Source of the DNA: Paracoxiella cheracis
GTDB taxonomy: Bacteria; Pseudomonadota; Gammaproteobacteria; Coxiellales; Coxiellaceae
Direction: 5' to 3'
Length of the DNA stretch: 64,000 bases
Assembly (NCBI RefSeq): GCF_049348705.1
Contig: NZ_CP186485.1
Span: forward strand, 62,001-126,000
Shown here piece by piece: positions 14,491 to 24,078 of the stretch. The position numbers were made by a program, and so were the translations under genes. Under the pieces are notes generated by a model that worked only from the letters and a program-made list of their open reading frames with translations, ran no database searches and was not told where the DNA came from. Numbering within the stretch: position 1 is the stretch's first letter; every line of letters starts with the position of its first letter.

Positions 14491-16893
14491 CTAAAACAGA
14501 TGCTCATCGGCTGCCTCACCATTGCCAGAGTTGTCATCACCACCACTCGGAACACCTGCGGTGGTGGCCGATGTAGGCGCCACAACGGTGGGCGCGTATT
14601 TTTGACGAAAGATCTCAAACTTGGCATCGGTCGAACTCGGGTTGGCAAGGAGCCCGGTGTGCGGGTCGATCCGCACCGTCACCATGCCTGGTGGCTGAGG
14701 CATGGTCGCCTCTGGGGTGCCTTGCAAGGCATCGCGCATGAATTGAATCCAAATGGGCAGCGCTGCTTGGGCGCCATACTCTTTTAACGGTTTTAAATTA
14801 TCAAAACCGACCCAAACGGTCACCTCAATATTACTGTTAAATCCTGAAAACCACGCATCGACTTGCTTGTTCGTGGTGCCTGTTTTGCCGGCAAGATCGG
14901 ATCGGTGCAATACGCGCGCCGCATGACCCGTACCCGATTGAATCACACCACGCAATGCCTGCGTAATTAAATACGCATTTTGTGGCGTAATCACGCGTAG
15001 CGCTGGCGGCTGCGGAATTCTATCGGGAGATGTGCCAGCATTTGCAATGCACGACGGACACGCTTTGATAGGATCGGCTTGGAATAACACTTGATTACTT
15101 TCATCATTGATGCGCTGAACAAAATACGGATTCACCCGATAACCCCCATTTGCAAATACCGCATATCCATTTGCAATTTGCATCGGCGTGACCGTTCCAC
15201 TACCCAATGCGAGTGATAACGTATTGGGCAGTGTATTCGGATCAAAACCAAAGCGTTTAATATAATTTAACGCGTAGGGAATACCGATCCCCTGCAACAA
15301 ACGGATCGACGTTAAATTTCGCGATTTAATTAATCCGATACGAAGCGGCGTTGGGCCATAAAATTTCAGGGTGTCATTCATCGGACGCCACAATTGATTT
15401 TCACCGGTGTCTTTCATGACAACGGGAGCATCATTAATCATCGTCGCGAGCGTGTAACCTTTTGCTAAAGCTGCCGAATAAATAAAAGGTTTAAAATTAG
15501 AGCCGGGTTGGCGCTCGGCTTGAATCGCGCGATTAAAATTGCTGGTGTTATAATCGAAACCACCGGATAGCGCGAGCAATGCGCCATCTTGCGGATTTAA
15601 TACAACGATAGCACCCTGCACCTGCGGAATTTGCGTTAAATTCCACTGGCCATTTTTATCTTGCATGACACGAATAACATCGCCAACTTTAACGATATCG
15701 TTTGCATCTTGGGGAGGCGCACCAACATAACCATTTTCTAATTCCAATCGCGCCCATGATAATCCTGCCCAGGAAATTGTGATCACATGACCATTGGCCA
15801 TTAATGCTTCTATCGATCGACCATCGACAGAAATAACGGCTGCTGGGTATAAATCATCGATAACATCTTTCTTTTTTAACGTTTGCATCCAGATTTCTCT
15901 GTCGTAGATGCCTAAATTTTCTGTCGGTTTGCGATAGCCGTGACGCTTGTCATACGCTAATAAACCATCGTGCAATGACGTGTTAGCATAGTGTTGCAAT
16001 TTAGACGATATCGTCGTGTAAACACTCAAGCCTTTGTCGTAAGCGCTTGCGCCATATTCATCGATCATCGCCTCACGCACCATTTCCGCAACATAAGGCG
16101 CTCTCACTTGAATTTTTTCTGCGTGATATTTAGCCGTAATCGGAGCTTGAATCGCTAATTCGTATTGCTCTTTCGTTATGAGCTTAACCTCATACATACG
16201 CTCCAAAACGTGGTTGCGCCGCTTAAGAGCGCCTTCGGGATTATCAATGGGATTATTGCGCGACGGTGCTTGTGGCAAGCCTGCAATCATGGCCATTTCA
16301 GGCAGAGTGAGTTGATCTAATGTTTTTCCGTAATAAACTTTTGCTGCCGCTGCAACACCGTATGCACGATTGCCTAAATAAATTTTATTTAAATAAAGCT
16401 CCAGCACTTTTTGCTTGCTGAATTCTTTATCGATCTTTAGTGCTAATAATATTTCATTAATTTTTCGGCTATAGGTTTTTTTGCTGCTTAAAAAGAAATT
16501 ACGCGCGACTTGCATGGTGATCGTGCTCGCACCTTGTGATTTTTTGCCGCTGGTTATGACCGCCTTCGCCGCACGCACGATGCCGATTAAATCCACGCCA
16601 GGGTGTTCATAATAGCGAGCATCTTCGGTGGCCAATATGGCCTGGATGAGTGGTTTTGGCACCTGATCAATCGTGACGGGAATGCGACGCTTCGCCCCAT
16701 ATTGTGCGATGAGTTTTCCGTCCGCCGTATAGATTCGCAAGGGGACTTGCATGTGGACGTCTTTGAGGGTGTCGACATCGGGGAGCTGCAGCTCCATATA
16801 GGTGTAGACGGCCGCCGTAATGAAGACAACGGTGAGCAATAGACTGAATAACGCCCATAAGGCGTGCCCGGCGAGTCGTCGTATTCTACTCAT
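14491..16893 (-). CDS. mrcA: Penicillin-binding protein 1A (bifunctional glycosyltransferase/transpeptidase)
   Basis: Class A PBP of 800 residues that polymerises and cross-links peptidoglycan. One N-terminal membrane anchor (about residues 10-32). The GT51 domain has ILATEDARYYEHPGVD with catalytic Glu90 and KSQGASTITMQVARN. An OB-like insert follows, then the transpeptidase: RQPGSNFKPFIY with Ser465 and Lys468, SRN (about 540) and KTGTTNKQVDAW (about 668). The last 40 residues are Ser/Thr/Gly-rich. It is divergent from the pilM/hofM run, as in E. coli, which identifies it as the mrcA locus. Confidence 0.95.
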   Translation of the reverse strand: MSRIRRLAGHALWALFSLLLTVVFITAAVYTYMELQLPDVDTLKDVHMQVPLRIYTADGKLIAQYGAKRRIPVTIDQVPKPLIQAILATEDARYYEHPGVDLIGIVRAAKAVITSGKKSQGASTITMQVARNFFLSSKKTYSRKINEILLALKIDKEFSKQKVLELYLNKIYLGNRAYGVAAAAKVYYGKTLDQLTLPEMAMIAGLPQAPSRNNPIDNPEGALKRRNHVLERMYEVKLITKEQYELAIQAPITAKYHAEKIQVRAPYVAEMVREAMIDEYGASAYDKGLSVYTTISSKLQHYANTSLHDGLLAYDKRHGYRKPTENLGIYDREIWMQTLKKKDVIDDLYPAAVISVDGRSIEALMANGHVITISWAGLSWARLELENGYVGAPPQDANDIVKVGDVIRVMQDKNGQWNLTQIPQVQGAIVVLNPQDGALLALSGGFDYNTSNFNRAIQAERQPGSNFKPFIYSAALAKGYTLATMINDAPVVMKDTGENQLWRPMNDTLKFYGPTPLRIGLIKSRNLTSIRLLQGIGIPYALNYIKRFGFDPNTLPNTLSLALGSGTVTPMQIANGYAVFANGGYRVNPYFVQRINDESNQVLFQADPIKACPSCIANAGTSPDRIPQPPALRVITPQNAYLITQALRGVIQSGTGHAARVLHRSDLAGKTGTTNKQVDAWFSGFNSNIEVTVWVGFDNLKPLKEYGAQAALPIWIQFMRDALQGTPEATMPQPPGMVTVRIDPHTGLLANPSSTDAKFEIFRQKYAPTVVAPTSATTAGVPSGGDDNSGNGEAADEHLF

Positions 16894-17001
16894 TGGCCCT
16901 TATAAATCATGCAATTAGAGGACACTTTGTTTACCATAAAAGTACTTAATCCTATTACATGTGACCCTAAATTGCTAGGGACTAGGGGCGAGCGCACAAA
17001 T

Positions 17002-17075
17002 GAATTTCAATTGCTTACTTATCGTGATTGGGGTGACTGTAGATATCCTCAATCCCGGTATTGTGCGAAACAGCC
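17002..17075 (+). repeat. Half copy of the ATTTCAATTGC palindrome family
   Basis: GAATTTCAATTGCTT at 17003-17017 is followed by a core with GGGGTGACTGT, which parallels GGGGTTACTGT at the same place in the element at 37799-37927. No matching right-hand terminus is evident. It lies just upstream of pilM, in the mrcA/pilM divergent gap (16894-17094), which has no other clear feature beyond a small CCCTA...TAGGG stem near 16970. Confidence 0.5.
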
Positions 17076-17094
17076 GATGCAATAAACTAATCTC

Positions 17095-17988
17095 ATGGCT
17101 TTTCAACGATCTCATTCAACCGTCGGCATCGAATGCTCTGATCAGCAAATTAGGGCTGTGCGCATTACCGCGACAAAAAAATGTATTCGGATAAATGCAA
17201 CCGCTCTCGTCGATATCGTCGAAAATTCTGAGCAAGACCGATTAAACGCATTGATGAAAGCACATGAGCTTGTGCACTACAAACGTGAGCCGACCCTTTA
17301 TGCGTTGAACCATGATGATGTTATCACAAAGTCTTTGGTGATCGATGCAACATTAAATGACGAAGAAATCAGAACGCATTTGCATGCACAATCTTCTCAT
17401 TTTTTTGGGCATCCTGAAAATGAGGTTTTTATCGATTATGCGTTAATTCATTCATCGAAAGAGTCTCAACAGATTCAGGCGGTCGCCGCAAGAAAAACGC
17501 ACGTCAATCAGCTCAGGAAATTATTGGCTTCGTGTCATTTTAGATTAAAGGCCATCGACGTGAATACTTTCTCTATGGCTAGGATTATTTCTCTGCTGAC
17601 GGGACGTCATGATGACAAAAAATGTATCGGGATATTCTCTTTTCAACAGAACCAACTTTTATTTTGCGCTGTCAAAAATAAAAGAATGCTTTATTCCGTC
17701 TCGGTAGATTATCCTCGTTTACATACAACGCAGCTCGCGTTAACCATTTCTCCTGCCGTCAACCGTGCTTTGCAGTTTTACAATACTGTTAATTCTAATC
17801 AACCACTCGAGGAAATTACTCTCATGGGCAAGCCCAGCCATACACAAACTGCGGATCATTATTTGAAAAATGAATCAGCATTTGAAAGCACTGTCGCTGC
17901 AATCGATCCTAATAAAGTTCAATGTTCATCGTTTGACGAACGATTATTTGTCAGTTTAGGAGCTGCCTTATGGAACACCCCGTTATGA
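17095..17988 (+). CDS. pilM: Type IV pilus assembly protein PilM-like (HofM)
   Basis: Actin-like cytoplasmic component of type IV pilus or competence machinery, 297 residues. It begins MAFQRSHSTVGIECSDQQIRAV, the phosphate-1 strand, and later contains CIGIFSFQQNQLLFCAVKNKRML. Sequence is divergent from classical PilM. Position between mrcA and aroK, followed by N, O and Q homologues with 4-base stop/start overlaps, matches the E. coli hofMNOPQ / Haemophilus com operon, used for DNA uptake in those bacteria. Its stop overlaps the pilN start (ATGA). Confidence 0.78.
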   Translation: MAFQRSHSTVGIECSDQQIRAVRITATKKCIRINATALVDIVENSEQDRLNALMKAHELVHYKREPTLYALNHDDVITKSLVIDATLNDEEIRTHLHAQSSHFFGHPENEVFIDYALIHSSKESQQIQAVAARKTHVNQLRKLLASCHFRLKAIDVNTFSMARIISLLTGRHDDKKCIGIFSFQQNQLLFCAVKNKRMLYSVSVDYPRLHTTQLALTISPAVNRALQFYNTVNSNQPLEEITLMGKPSHTQTADHYLKNESAFESTVAAIDPNKVQCSSFDERLFVSLGAALWNTPL

Positions 17989-18452
17989 ACATTAATCTAT
18001 TGCTCTGGCGCGAAGCACACAATAAACGCCAAACATTATTCTTTTACAGTTTTAGTGTGCTCAGCATTTTAATCGTTTTGCTAGGGATTTTTTATTGCCG
18101 GATTTGGATTCTGTCGCAATCCAAACAGCTTCCTATCAGACCAACATTTCACAACGATCATAATCATGCGTTGGCTGTTTTATTGCGTAAAAGACTGCAA
18201 AATCAAAGCGTCATTTTAGAAACGCTGGTTACTATCGGGCGACAAATTCCAGCACATTGTCAGCTCACCAAGCTCACTCAAGACGACAACGCGATTGACA
18301 TCGAAGGCGATGCATATAATTCAGAAATCATGAACTTACTCATCCACCGTTTAAAGGCTCTGCACACAGTCAGTTCTGTGACGCTAAAAAACATCACCGA
18401 ACAGGCGGGCATTCATTTTCTGATTCAAATAACGATACGGGCACTCGCATGA
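17985..18452 (+). CDS. pilN: Type IV pilus assembly protein PilN-like (HofN)
   Basis: Bitopic inner-membrane protein of 155 residues from ATG 17985, which overlaps the pilM stop as ATGA. It reads MNINLLLWREAHNKRQ, the hallmark PilN N-terminus that contacts PilM, then a single membrane helix (about residues 20-40) and a small periplasmic domain. An in-frame ATG at 17970 lies within pilM and is less likely. It overlaps pilO by 4 bases. Confidence 0.78.
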   Translation: MNINLLLWREAHNKRQTLFFYSFSVLSILIVLLGIFYCRIWILSQSKQLPIRPTFHNDHNHALAVLLRKRLQNQSVILETLVTIGRQIPAHCQLTKLTQDDNAIDIEGDAYNSEIMNLLIHRLKALHTVSSVTLKNITEQAGIHFLIQITIRALA

Positions 18453-18907
18453 TTTTAAAACGCAGAGTTAAAATTCTTGCCTTTTTCATAGCACTTTTGG
18501 CATCGGGCGGTTATTACTTTTTAATACGCACTCCGTTACATCATTTAGAGCTCACTAAAAATGTGACTCAAAGAAAAAGCGTCGTCACTATAAATAAACA
18601 GTCCGATAAAAAAATGATGCGTCGTTTAAATGTTGATAGACCAACGTTCTTATCAAATTTACTCGCTCAGGCAAAACACAATTCGATTCTGTTGCAGAAT
18701 ATCACGCCTTCGACACCAAAACAGCATCACCATTATAAAATAGAAACATTTACTTTATCTGCAACGGGTAATTATTTCGAGTTGATCTTTTTTTTAAAAT
18801 TTATTTCAAATCTTCCTTACATTATTTCATTCAGGCAAATTGAATTAGCGAAGTCCTCTCCGCAGCAAATCATTTTGCATATGATAATCGAGGTGGATCA
18901 TTATTAA
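18449..18907 (+). CDS. pilO: Type IV pilus assembly protein PilO-like (HofO)
   Basis: Protein of 152 residues with one N-terminal membrane helix (KILAFFIALLASGGYYFL) and a periplasmic part in PilO style (FLSNLLAQAKHNSILLQNI, then GNYFELIFFLKFISNLPYI). It would dimerise with PilN in the inner-membrane alignment complex. Sequence similarity is low, so the call rests on position and topology as much as on motifs. ATGA overlap with pilN. No pilP/hofP gene follows. Confidence 0.7.
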   Translation: MILKRRVKILAFFIALLASGGYYFLIRTPLHHLELTKNVTQRKSVVTINKQSDKKMMRRLNVDRPTFLSNLLAQAKHNSILLQNITPSTPKQHHHYKIETFTLSATGNYFELIFFLKFISNLPYIISFRQIELAKSSPQQIILHMIIEVDHY

Positions 18908-19871
18908 ATTATGCTTATTTATTATTTTGATTTTTATCGCACTGCCATGCTTGGCAGATCGCGATCCGTTTGAGCTACAGCAAATACACACAGCGCAAAC
19001 ATCGCTGATGCTTCCCATTCATTATGCCAAGGCGAGCGATCTTGCGAAGTTTTTAACTCAACACCATGGTATTGTGTCATCGCAAGGGCGCATCGAAGCC
19101 GATGTGCGGACCAATCAACTATGGATCATGGATGATGCCGCCCACGTTAAAGCCATTCGCGCTATCGTGCATAAACTCGATGTGCCCGTGGCTCAGGTTT
19201 TAATCAAGGCGCGGATTGTCAGCATCGATGATAATTTTGTTCGTTCGCTCGGCGTTATTTTCGGGACATCGCTCAATCAAAACGAAGATGACGGAGATTT
19301 TAGTATGGATATGCCAACCGTTTCCGACGGCACCGGTGTTATCGATCTCCCCATCGCGAAGCTCGGCAATGGTCATCTGCTCGACATGGAGCTGAGCGCA
19401 CTCGAGCAAGAGGGCCATGCAGAGGTGATCTCAAGCCCCGAGCTGATGGCGAGCAATCGCCAAACCGCGGTGATTGAATCGGGTGATGAGGTGCCTTATC
19501 AAGAAAAAACGGGCCAGGGCAATACCAGCGTTACTTTTAAGAAAGCAACTTTACGCCTGAAAGTCACCCCCATTATTATGCCCGAAAAACGGATTCTTTT
19601 ACATTTGACCGTCAATCAAGATAAAATTAGCAGTCTTTTAGTCAACGGAGTCCCCGGCATTCACACCCAGCAGCTCACAACACAAGTGCTGGTGAATAAT
19701 AAAGACACCGTCGTGCTGGGCGGTATTTACGAACAGGTCACGAGCCACCAAGAAGAAGGTGTGCCGGGGCTGCGCAAAATACCGATTATCGGTGCGCTCT
19801 TTCGGCAACGACGACGCGTAAATGAACGCAAACAGTTATTGATTTTTGTCACACCACAAGTAATGTATTAA
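18903..19871 (+). CDS. pilQ: Short secretin, PilQ/HofQ-like
   Basis: Outer-membrane secretin of the pilus/DNA-uptake system. It has one N-domain (PIHYAKASDLAKFL, then NQLWIMDDAAHVKAIRAIVHKLD) and the secretin core (SPELMASNRQTAVIESGDEVPY, VTPIIMPEKRILL, KDTVVLGGIYEQ, VPGLRKIPIIGALF, QLLIFVTPQVMY). At about 320 residues it is much shorter than PilQ (about 700) and nearer HofQ/ComE (about 410-440). No ATG fits. An ATT at 18903, overlapping the pilO stop and 7 bases after GAGGTGG, would give a good signal peptide (KLCLFIILIFIALPCLA). A TTG at 18927 would give a poor one. Confidence 0.82.
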   Translation: MKLCLFIILIFIALPCLADRDPFELQQIHTAQTSLMLPIHYAKASDLAKFLTQHHGIVSSQGRIEADVRTNQLWIMDDAAHVKAIRAIVHKLDVPVAQVLIKARIVSIDDNFVRSLGVIFGTSLNQNEDDGDFSMDMPTVSDGTGVIDLPIAKLGNGHLLDMELSALEQEGHAEVISSPELMASNRQTAVIESGDEVPYQEKTGQGNTSVTFKKATLRLKVTPIIMPEKRILLHLTVNQDKISSLLVNGVPGIHTQQLTTQVLVNNKDTVVLGGIYEQVTSHQEEGVPGLRKIPIIGALFRQRRRVNERKQLLIFVTPQVMY

Positions 19872-19874
19872 TTG

Positions 19875-20414
19875 ATGAAAAAGAATCTGAATAATATTTA
19901 TTTAATTGGCCCCATGGGTTCAGGAAAAACCAGTGTCGGAAAATGTTTAGCGACTCTGTCCCACACAAATCTATACGACTCTGATGAAGAGATCGAAAAG
20001 GCCACTGGAGTCGATATCCCTTGGATTTTTGAGCAAGAAGGTGAAAAGGGCTTTCGCAAACGCGAAGCCGAGATGATTAAAAAGCTGACGCACCTCAAGA
20101 ATATTATTTTATCTACAGGCGGCGGAGTCATTATGACAGAGAGCAATCGAAGGCAGCTCGCTGAAAATGGTGTCGTCGTTTATTTGCAAGTCTCCGTCGA
20201 TACACAACTAAAACGCACAGCGCGTAAAAAGGAATCGCGACCGATGCTGAGGAAACACAATTCAAAAGAAAAATTGAATCAATTGAATGAAATTCGTCAT
20301 TCGTTGTACACTGAAATTGCTGATTTAGTCTATAATGCTAATGTATTAACACCAATGTCATTAGCCGAACAAATATTGAAAGACATTGATAAACTAAAAC
20401 AAAACGACCAATGA
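19875..20414 (+). CDS. aroK: Shikimate kinase
   Basis: Phosphorylates shikimate with ATP in aromatic amino acid synthesis. It is 179 residues from ATG 19875. P-loop GPMGSGKTSVGK, shikimate-binding DSDEEIE and FRKREAEM, STGGGVI, and lid RKKESRPML are all present. It overlaps aroB by 4 bases (ATGA) and follows pilQ by 3 bases, so it is co-transcribed with the pilus genes as in enterobacteria. Confidence 0.95.
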   Translation: MKKNLNNIYLIGPMGSGKTSVGKCLATLSHTNLYDSDEEIEKATGVDIPWIFEQEGEKGFRKREAEMIKKLTHLKNIILSTGGGVIMTESNRRQLAENGVVVYLQVSVDTQLKRTARKKESRPMLRKHNSKEKLNQLNEIRHSLYTEIADLVYNANVLTPMSLAEQILKDIDKLKQNDQ

Positions 20415-21508
20415 AAACAAAAAAAGTCATCGTAAAACTCAAAGAACGCTCTTATCCAATTTACATTGGGCAGGGTTTATTATCCGATCCTGAACTATTT
20501 CGTGAGCATGTGCCAAGCACACAAGTCATGATTGTCACCAATGAAACAGTGGCAGCACTTTACTTGTCTTCAATAAAAAAAATATTTAGTGACAGACAAT
20601 GTGACTCTGTCATTTTACCGGATGGCGAAGCCTATAAAACAATAGAGCAATGGCATCACATTTTGGATACGTTAGCTAAAAACCACTATCATCGCGATGC
20701 TACACTCATTGCTCTCGGTGGCGGTGTTGTCGGCGACACAGCAGGATTTGCCGCTGCCTGTTATCAGCGAGGCATTCCTTTTATTCAAGTGCCTACAACA
20801 TTACTGTCACAGGTGGATTCATCGATTGGCGGGAAAACGTCGGTCAATCACCCCTCGGGAAAAAATTTAATTGGCGCGTTTCATCAACCCAAAGCTGTTT
20901 TTATCGATGTCACCACACTCAATACCTTGCCAGAAAGAGAATTCAACGCCGGCATCGCCGAAATTATAAAAGCAGCTCTCATCAAAGATGCGAAATTTTT
21001 TAAGTTGTTAGAGTCAAACATGCCGAGGTTACTGCGAAAAGATCCCGATGCTCTTATCCCTATCATACAACGAGCCTGCGAAATCAAGCGTGACATTGTG
21101 ATGGCCGATGAAAAAGAAACGGCGGGTGTACGCGAACTTTTAAATCTCGGTCATACGTTTGGTCATGCCATCGAAAAATCCCTGGGATATGGCGAATGGC
21201 TCCACGGCGAGGCTGTATCAGCCGGTTTAGTGCTAGCCGCAACCTTATCGCAACATAAAGGATGGATCAAAGCGGAAGACGTTGACCGCCTCATTCAATT
21301 ACTACACAGCATACCGTTGCCCACTCAGTTACCAAACCAGGTAAAATATGATACCTTATTGCCAGCGATGATGATGGATAAAAAGGTACTAGCAAATCGA
21401 TTACGCTTGGTTTTACTGAAGAATATAGGTCATGCCATCGTAACCGATGAAGTGACAGAGGAAGAAATAAAAGGATGTATTCATTCACGCAACGCGTCCA
21501 ACAACTAG
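20411..21508 (+). CDS. aroB: 3-dehydroquinate synthase
   Basis: Converts DAHP to 3-dehydroquinate, the second step of the shikimate pathway, using NAD and a divalent metal. Length 365 is standard. Motifs: DGEAYKT, LGGGVVGDTAGFAAACYQRGI (NAD site), PTTLLSQVDSSIGGKTSVNH, AEIIKAALIKD, ELLNLGHTFGHAIE and WLHGEAVSAGL (metal ligands). Overlaps the start of the damX-like gene by 34 bases. Confidence 0.96.
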   Translation: MKTKKVIVKLKERSYPIYIGQGLLSDPELFREHVPSTQVMIVTNETVAALYLSSIKKIFSDRQCDSVILPDGEAYKTIEQWHHILDTLAKNHYHRDATLIALGGGVVGDTAGFAAACYQRGIPFIQVPTTLLSQVDSSIGGKTSVNHPSGKNLIGAFHQPKAVFIDVTTLNTLPEREFNAGIAEIIKAALIKDAKFFKLLESNMPRLLRKDPDALIPIIQRACEIKRDIVMADEKETAGVRELLNLGHTFGHAIEKSLGYGEWLHGEAVSAGLVLAATLSQHKGWIKAEDVDRLIQLLHSIPLPTQLPNQVKYDTLLPAMMMDKKVLANRLRLVLLKNIGHAIVTDEVTEEEIKGCIHSRNASNN

Positions 21509-22692
21509 AGTCATTAAAACGATTTTTAGACAATAACCAACCGTTAATGCTCGTAGTCGGCGAAGAGGGCACCGGTAAAACTAATTTGATTAGCCAGTTG
21601 GTTGCGGACATTCAAATTAAACAGCGTGTCATTCGGTTACAAGGCGATGTAAATTTAGTACCCGCACAATTAACGCAATTATTATCGCACCATGGCGAAA
21701 TCACTATTGATCAACATGCCGAAGGTTACCAACGCCAACTCGATCAAATCATTCAAGAGCTCGCCACGCACAATCAAGCGTGTGTCCTGATTGTTGATGA
21801 TGCAGAATACTTACCCATTGCTACATTAGCGGCACTGTCACATTTAAGCATCAAACAAGATAGCCACAGTATCCATCTTCATGTCATTTTATCTGGAAAG
21901 CCCAAGCTGCTTGAAAAAATGAGTACATTGCAAACGAATCCACGGCATATCCAACTAGAACCATTATCATACGAAGAGACTTTTCACGATATTCAACGTT
22001 GTCTGAATGCTTTATCAAAGGAAAAAATCGAACCGCCACCGGAAAACATCATTCACAAAATCCATAAAGAATCGAAAGGTGCTCCCGCTGCTGTTCAACA
22101 CATGACAAGGGAATGGCTGAAACAACAGACGCAATCCATCACCCTAGAGAAAACTCAACAAAAACCACTAGAACCGATCATTGATAAAGTTTTATGGCAG
22201 AAACACTGGGTAAAAGGAGTTTCACTATGCCTGTTGCTAGTCGTTGGCTTTGTGATGTGGTATCACAAGGAACATAACCGACTGCCATTCATGCATCCGC
22301 AATCATTTCAACACCAAGCACTAGGGCCAGTCAGCCTGACAAATGATGTGCGCTATGTGTCGGCAGAGAGAGAACCCAAACCCATTGCTGCTGCTCCTAT
22401 GCCTATAACCCCACCTAATAAAGTGGAACCAAAAAAAGCTGCTTCACAACCCGCTTTCACTTTACAATTAATGGGAGGCCGCCATTTAAATGCGCTCGAA
22501 CAATTTGTCGCAAAACATAATTTACAAAAAGCGACACATATCATGACGACGATTTACCAAGGCCAAGCTTGGTATATTATTACATACGGTGAATTCCAAA
22601 CAGTGACTGAAGCCAATAATGCGCGCAAACAACTACCGGCCGCAATACAAAAATTACATCCCTGGGTGCGATCAACATCAACGATTCGTTAA
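21475..22692 (+). CDS. damX: DamX-like AAA/SPOR-domain membrane protein
   Basis: Protein of 405 residues. The N-terminal ExeA/TniB-like AAA ATPase part has Walker A VGEEGTGKTN (about 28-37) and CVLIVDDAEYLP as Walker B. A single membrane helix (about 245-263) is followed by a proline-rich linker and a C-terminal SPOR domain (FTLQLMGGRHLNALEQFV, then GQAWYIITYGEF). SPOR domains bind denuded peptidoglycan at the septum, and DamX acts in E. coli cell division. Position directly after aroB matches E. coli. E. coli DamX lacks a clear ATPase motif; the P-loop form is seen in several gammaproteobacteria. Confidence 0.85.
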   Translation: MYSFTQRVQQLESLKRFLDNNQPLMLVVGEEGTGKTNLISQLVADIQIKQRVIRLQGDVNLVPAQLTQLLSHHGEITIDQHAEGYQRQLDQIIQELATHNQACVLIVDDAEYLPIATLAALSHLSIKQDSHSIHLHVILSGKPKLLEKMSTLQTNPRHIQLEPLSYEETFHDIQRCLNALSKEKIEPPPENIIHKIHKESKGAPAAVQHMTREWLKQQTQSITLEKTQQKPLEPIIDKVLWQKHWVKGVSLCLLLVVGFVMWYHKEHNRLPFMHPQSFQHQALGPVSLTNDVRYVSAEREPKPIAAAPMPITPPNKVEPKKAASQPAFTLQLMGGRHLNALEQFVAKHNLQKATHIMTTIYQGQAWYIITYGEFQTVTEANNARKQLPAAIQKLHPWVRSTSTIR

Positions 22693-23942
22693 TTGTTCTT
22701 CGATGACAGCGCATTATCCAAAGCATCGCTATTAAATCGTGCACGGTAATACCACAATAAAAATGCAGCCAGCAATGAAAATACCACATTGAATGCGTAA
22801 TAGTAACTTATTGACACAAAATGGCTTGTCAACGAAACCAATAAATACATAATAAGAACCAATAAGCCGCTGATGCTGTTAAACACCGATTGTACGCGTG
22901 CTTGAAAGTCAATGTGTGTGACATTTTGCGCTTGGGTCACTATCAGCGGCCAAACAGACAACCCAAATCCAAGACAAAAATATAATATGCCTGCTATTAA
23001 AATATCTCTGTTTATACTGAACAACGAAAAACAAAGCGCCAATACTAAACACATTGCAACTATGCTACGAACAAATCCAAAGCGCTTTGCAATCCATGGA
23101 ATGCAGATACCACCGGTTACCACACCGACTGATAAAGCCGCGTCGATTTGACCAAATTCACTGACATTTGTGTGCAATATATTTTTGGCGAATGGTACTA
23201 GCAACACAGGAGATGTCATAAACCCCACTAAAATTAATATTTGCACGCAATAAATAATCAGTAGCTTCGAGTTATTTCCGAGATAATTTAACCCCAATTT
23301 AAAGTCATTTATTAATTGCACCGTAATTGGCTCATTCGATCGCTCTTTTGTTTTCTGTACTTTTATACGCACCATAAAGAGTGCAAACGTACAAAAAATA
23401 AAGATGATGCCATTAATTAAAATCGCTGTGGACGCAGAAGAAATGGCAATGATGAGGCCTGCGCTACCCATCCCCAACACATTCCCTGTTTCATAGGCAA
23501 TATCAATCGTAGAGTTACCATACAATAAATCCTCTGGCTCTATGATTTCACGAATCAACGCGATCGCTGCGGGTAAATACACGGTAAAACAAACACCGAG
23601 CATAGCCATCAGCGCATAAATGAGGGTAGCGGATAGGTGATAGTGCAGATAAATCCCGAAGGCTATCAAAATGATTGCGCGAAGGCCGTTGGAAAATATC
23701 ATTATCCATTTTCGTGAATAGCGATCAGCAACAACTCCCAACAGTGGCCCAAATAGCACCATGGGCACCCAAAAGGACAACATTAAGATGGCGACAGCAG
23801 ACACTGAGTTATCGGCTTGTAAAATAAGCCAACTCATTACTACGTAGCTAAGCCCCCCACCAAATGTCGATAGTAAACAGCTAATTGCATACCAACGAAA
23901 TGAAGGGTGGTGGACCAGGAGTTGTAGTCGTCTACCAAGCAT
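22689..23942 (-). CDS. Major facilitator superfamily transporter
   Basis: Twelve-helix MFS permease of 417 residues. FWVPMVLFGPLLGVVADRYSRKWIM carries the cytoplasmic loop motif A-like GxxxDRxxRK between helices 2 and 3. The fold resembles the EntS/MFS_3 subgroup, often exporters of small molecules, but the substrate cannot be told. It is convergent with the damX-like gene (4-base overlap) and is preceded on its coding strand by a hairpin leader. Confidence 0.82.
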   Translation of the reverse strand: MLGRRLQLLVHHPSFRWYAISCLLSTFGGGLSYVVMSWLILQADNSVSAVAILMLSFWVPMVLFGPLLGVVADRYSRKWIMIFSNGLRAIILIAFGIYLHYHLSATLIYALMAMLGVCFTVYLPAAIALIREIIEPEDLLYGNSTIDIAYETGNVLGMGSAGLIIAISSASTAILINGIIFIFCTFALFMVRIKVQKTKERSNEPITVQLINDFKLGLNYLGNNSKLLIIYCVQILILVGFMTSPVLLVPFAKNILHTNVSEFGQIDAALSVGVVTGGICIPWIAKRFGFVRSIVAMCLVLALCFSLFSINRDILIAGILYFCLGFGLSVWPLIVTQAQNVTHIDFQARVQSVFNSISGLLVLIMYLLVSLTSHFVSISYYYAFNVVFSLLAAFLLWYYRARFNSDALDNALSSKNN

Positions 23943-23980
23943 TGCAGCACACCATCTAGGCTCACTTTTTCACAGAAAAA

Positions 23981-24014
23981 GCCGATCTTTCTATCACAAT
24001 GATAGATCATCGGC
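23981..24014 (-). terminator. Strong hairpin with T-run in the MFS gene leader
   Basis: GCCGAT and CTATCA pair with TGATAG and ATCGGC around CAA, forming a long, slightly bulged stem. On the minus strand it is followed by TTTTT and lies about 40 bases before the MFS start, so it could be an attenuator or a terminator protecting the gene. On the plus strand a TTTTTT run follows at a distance, giving possible bidirectional use. Confidence 0.55.
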
Positions 24015-24078
24015 AAGTGTTTTTTGTAACGTAGCGCGCCTCTGGAAATTATTTCTAACGTTATAAAACATTTTATCG

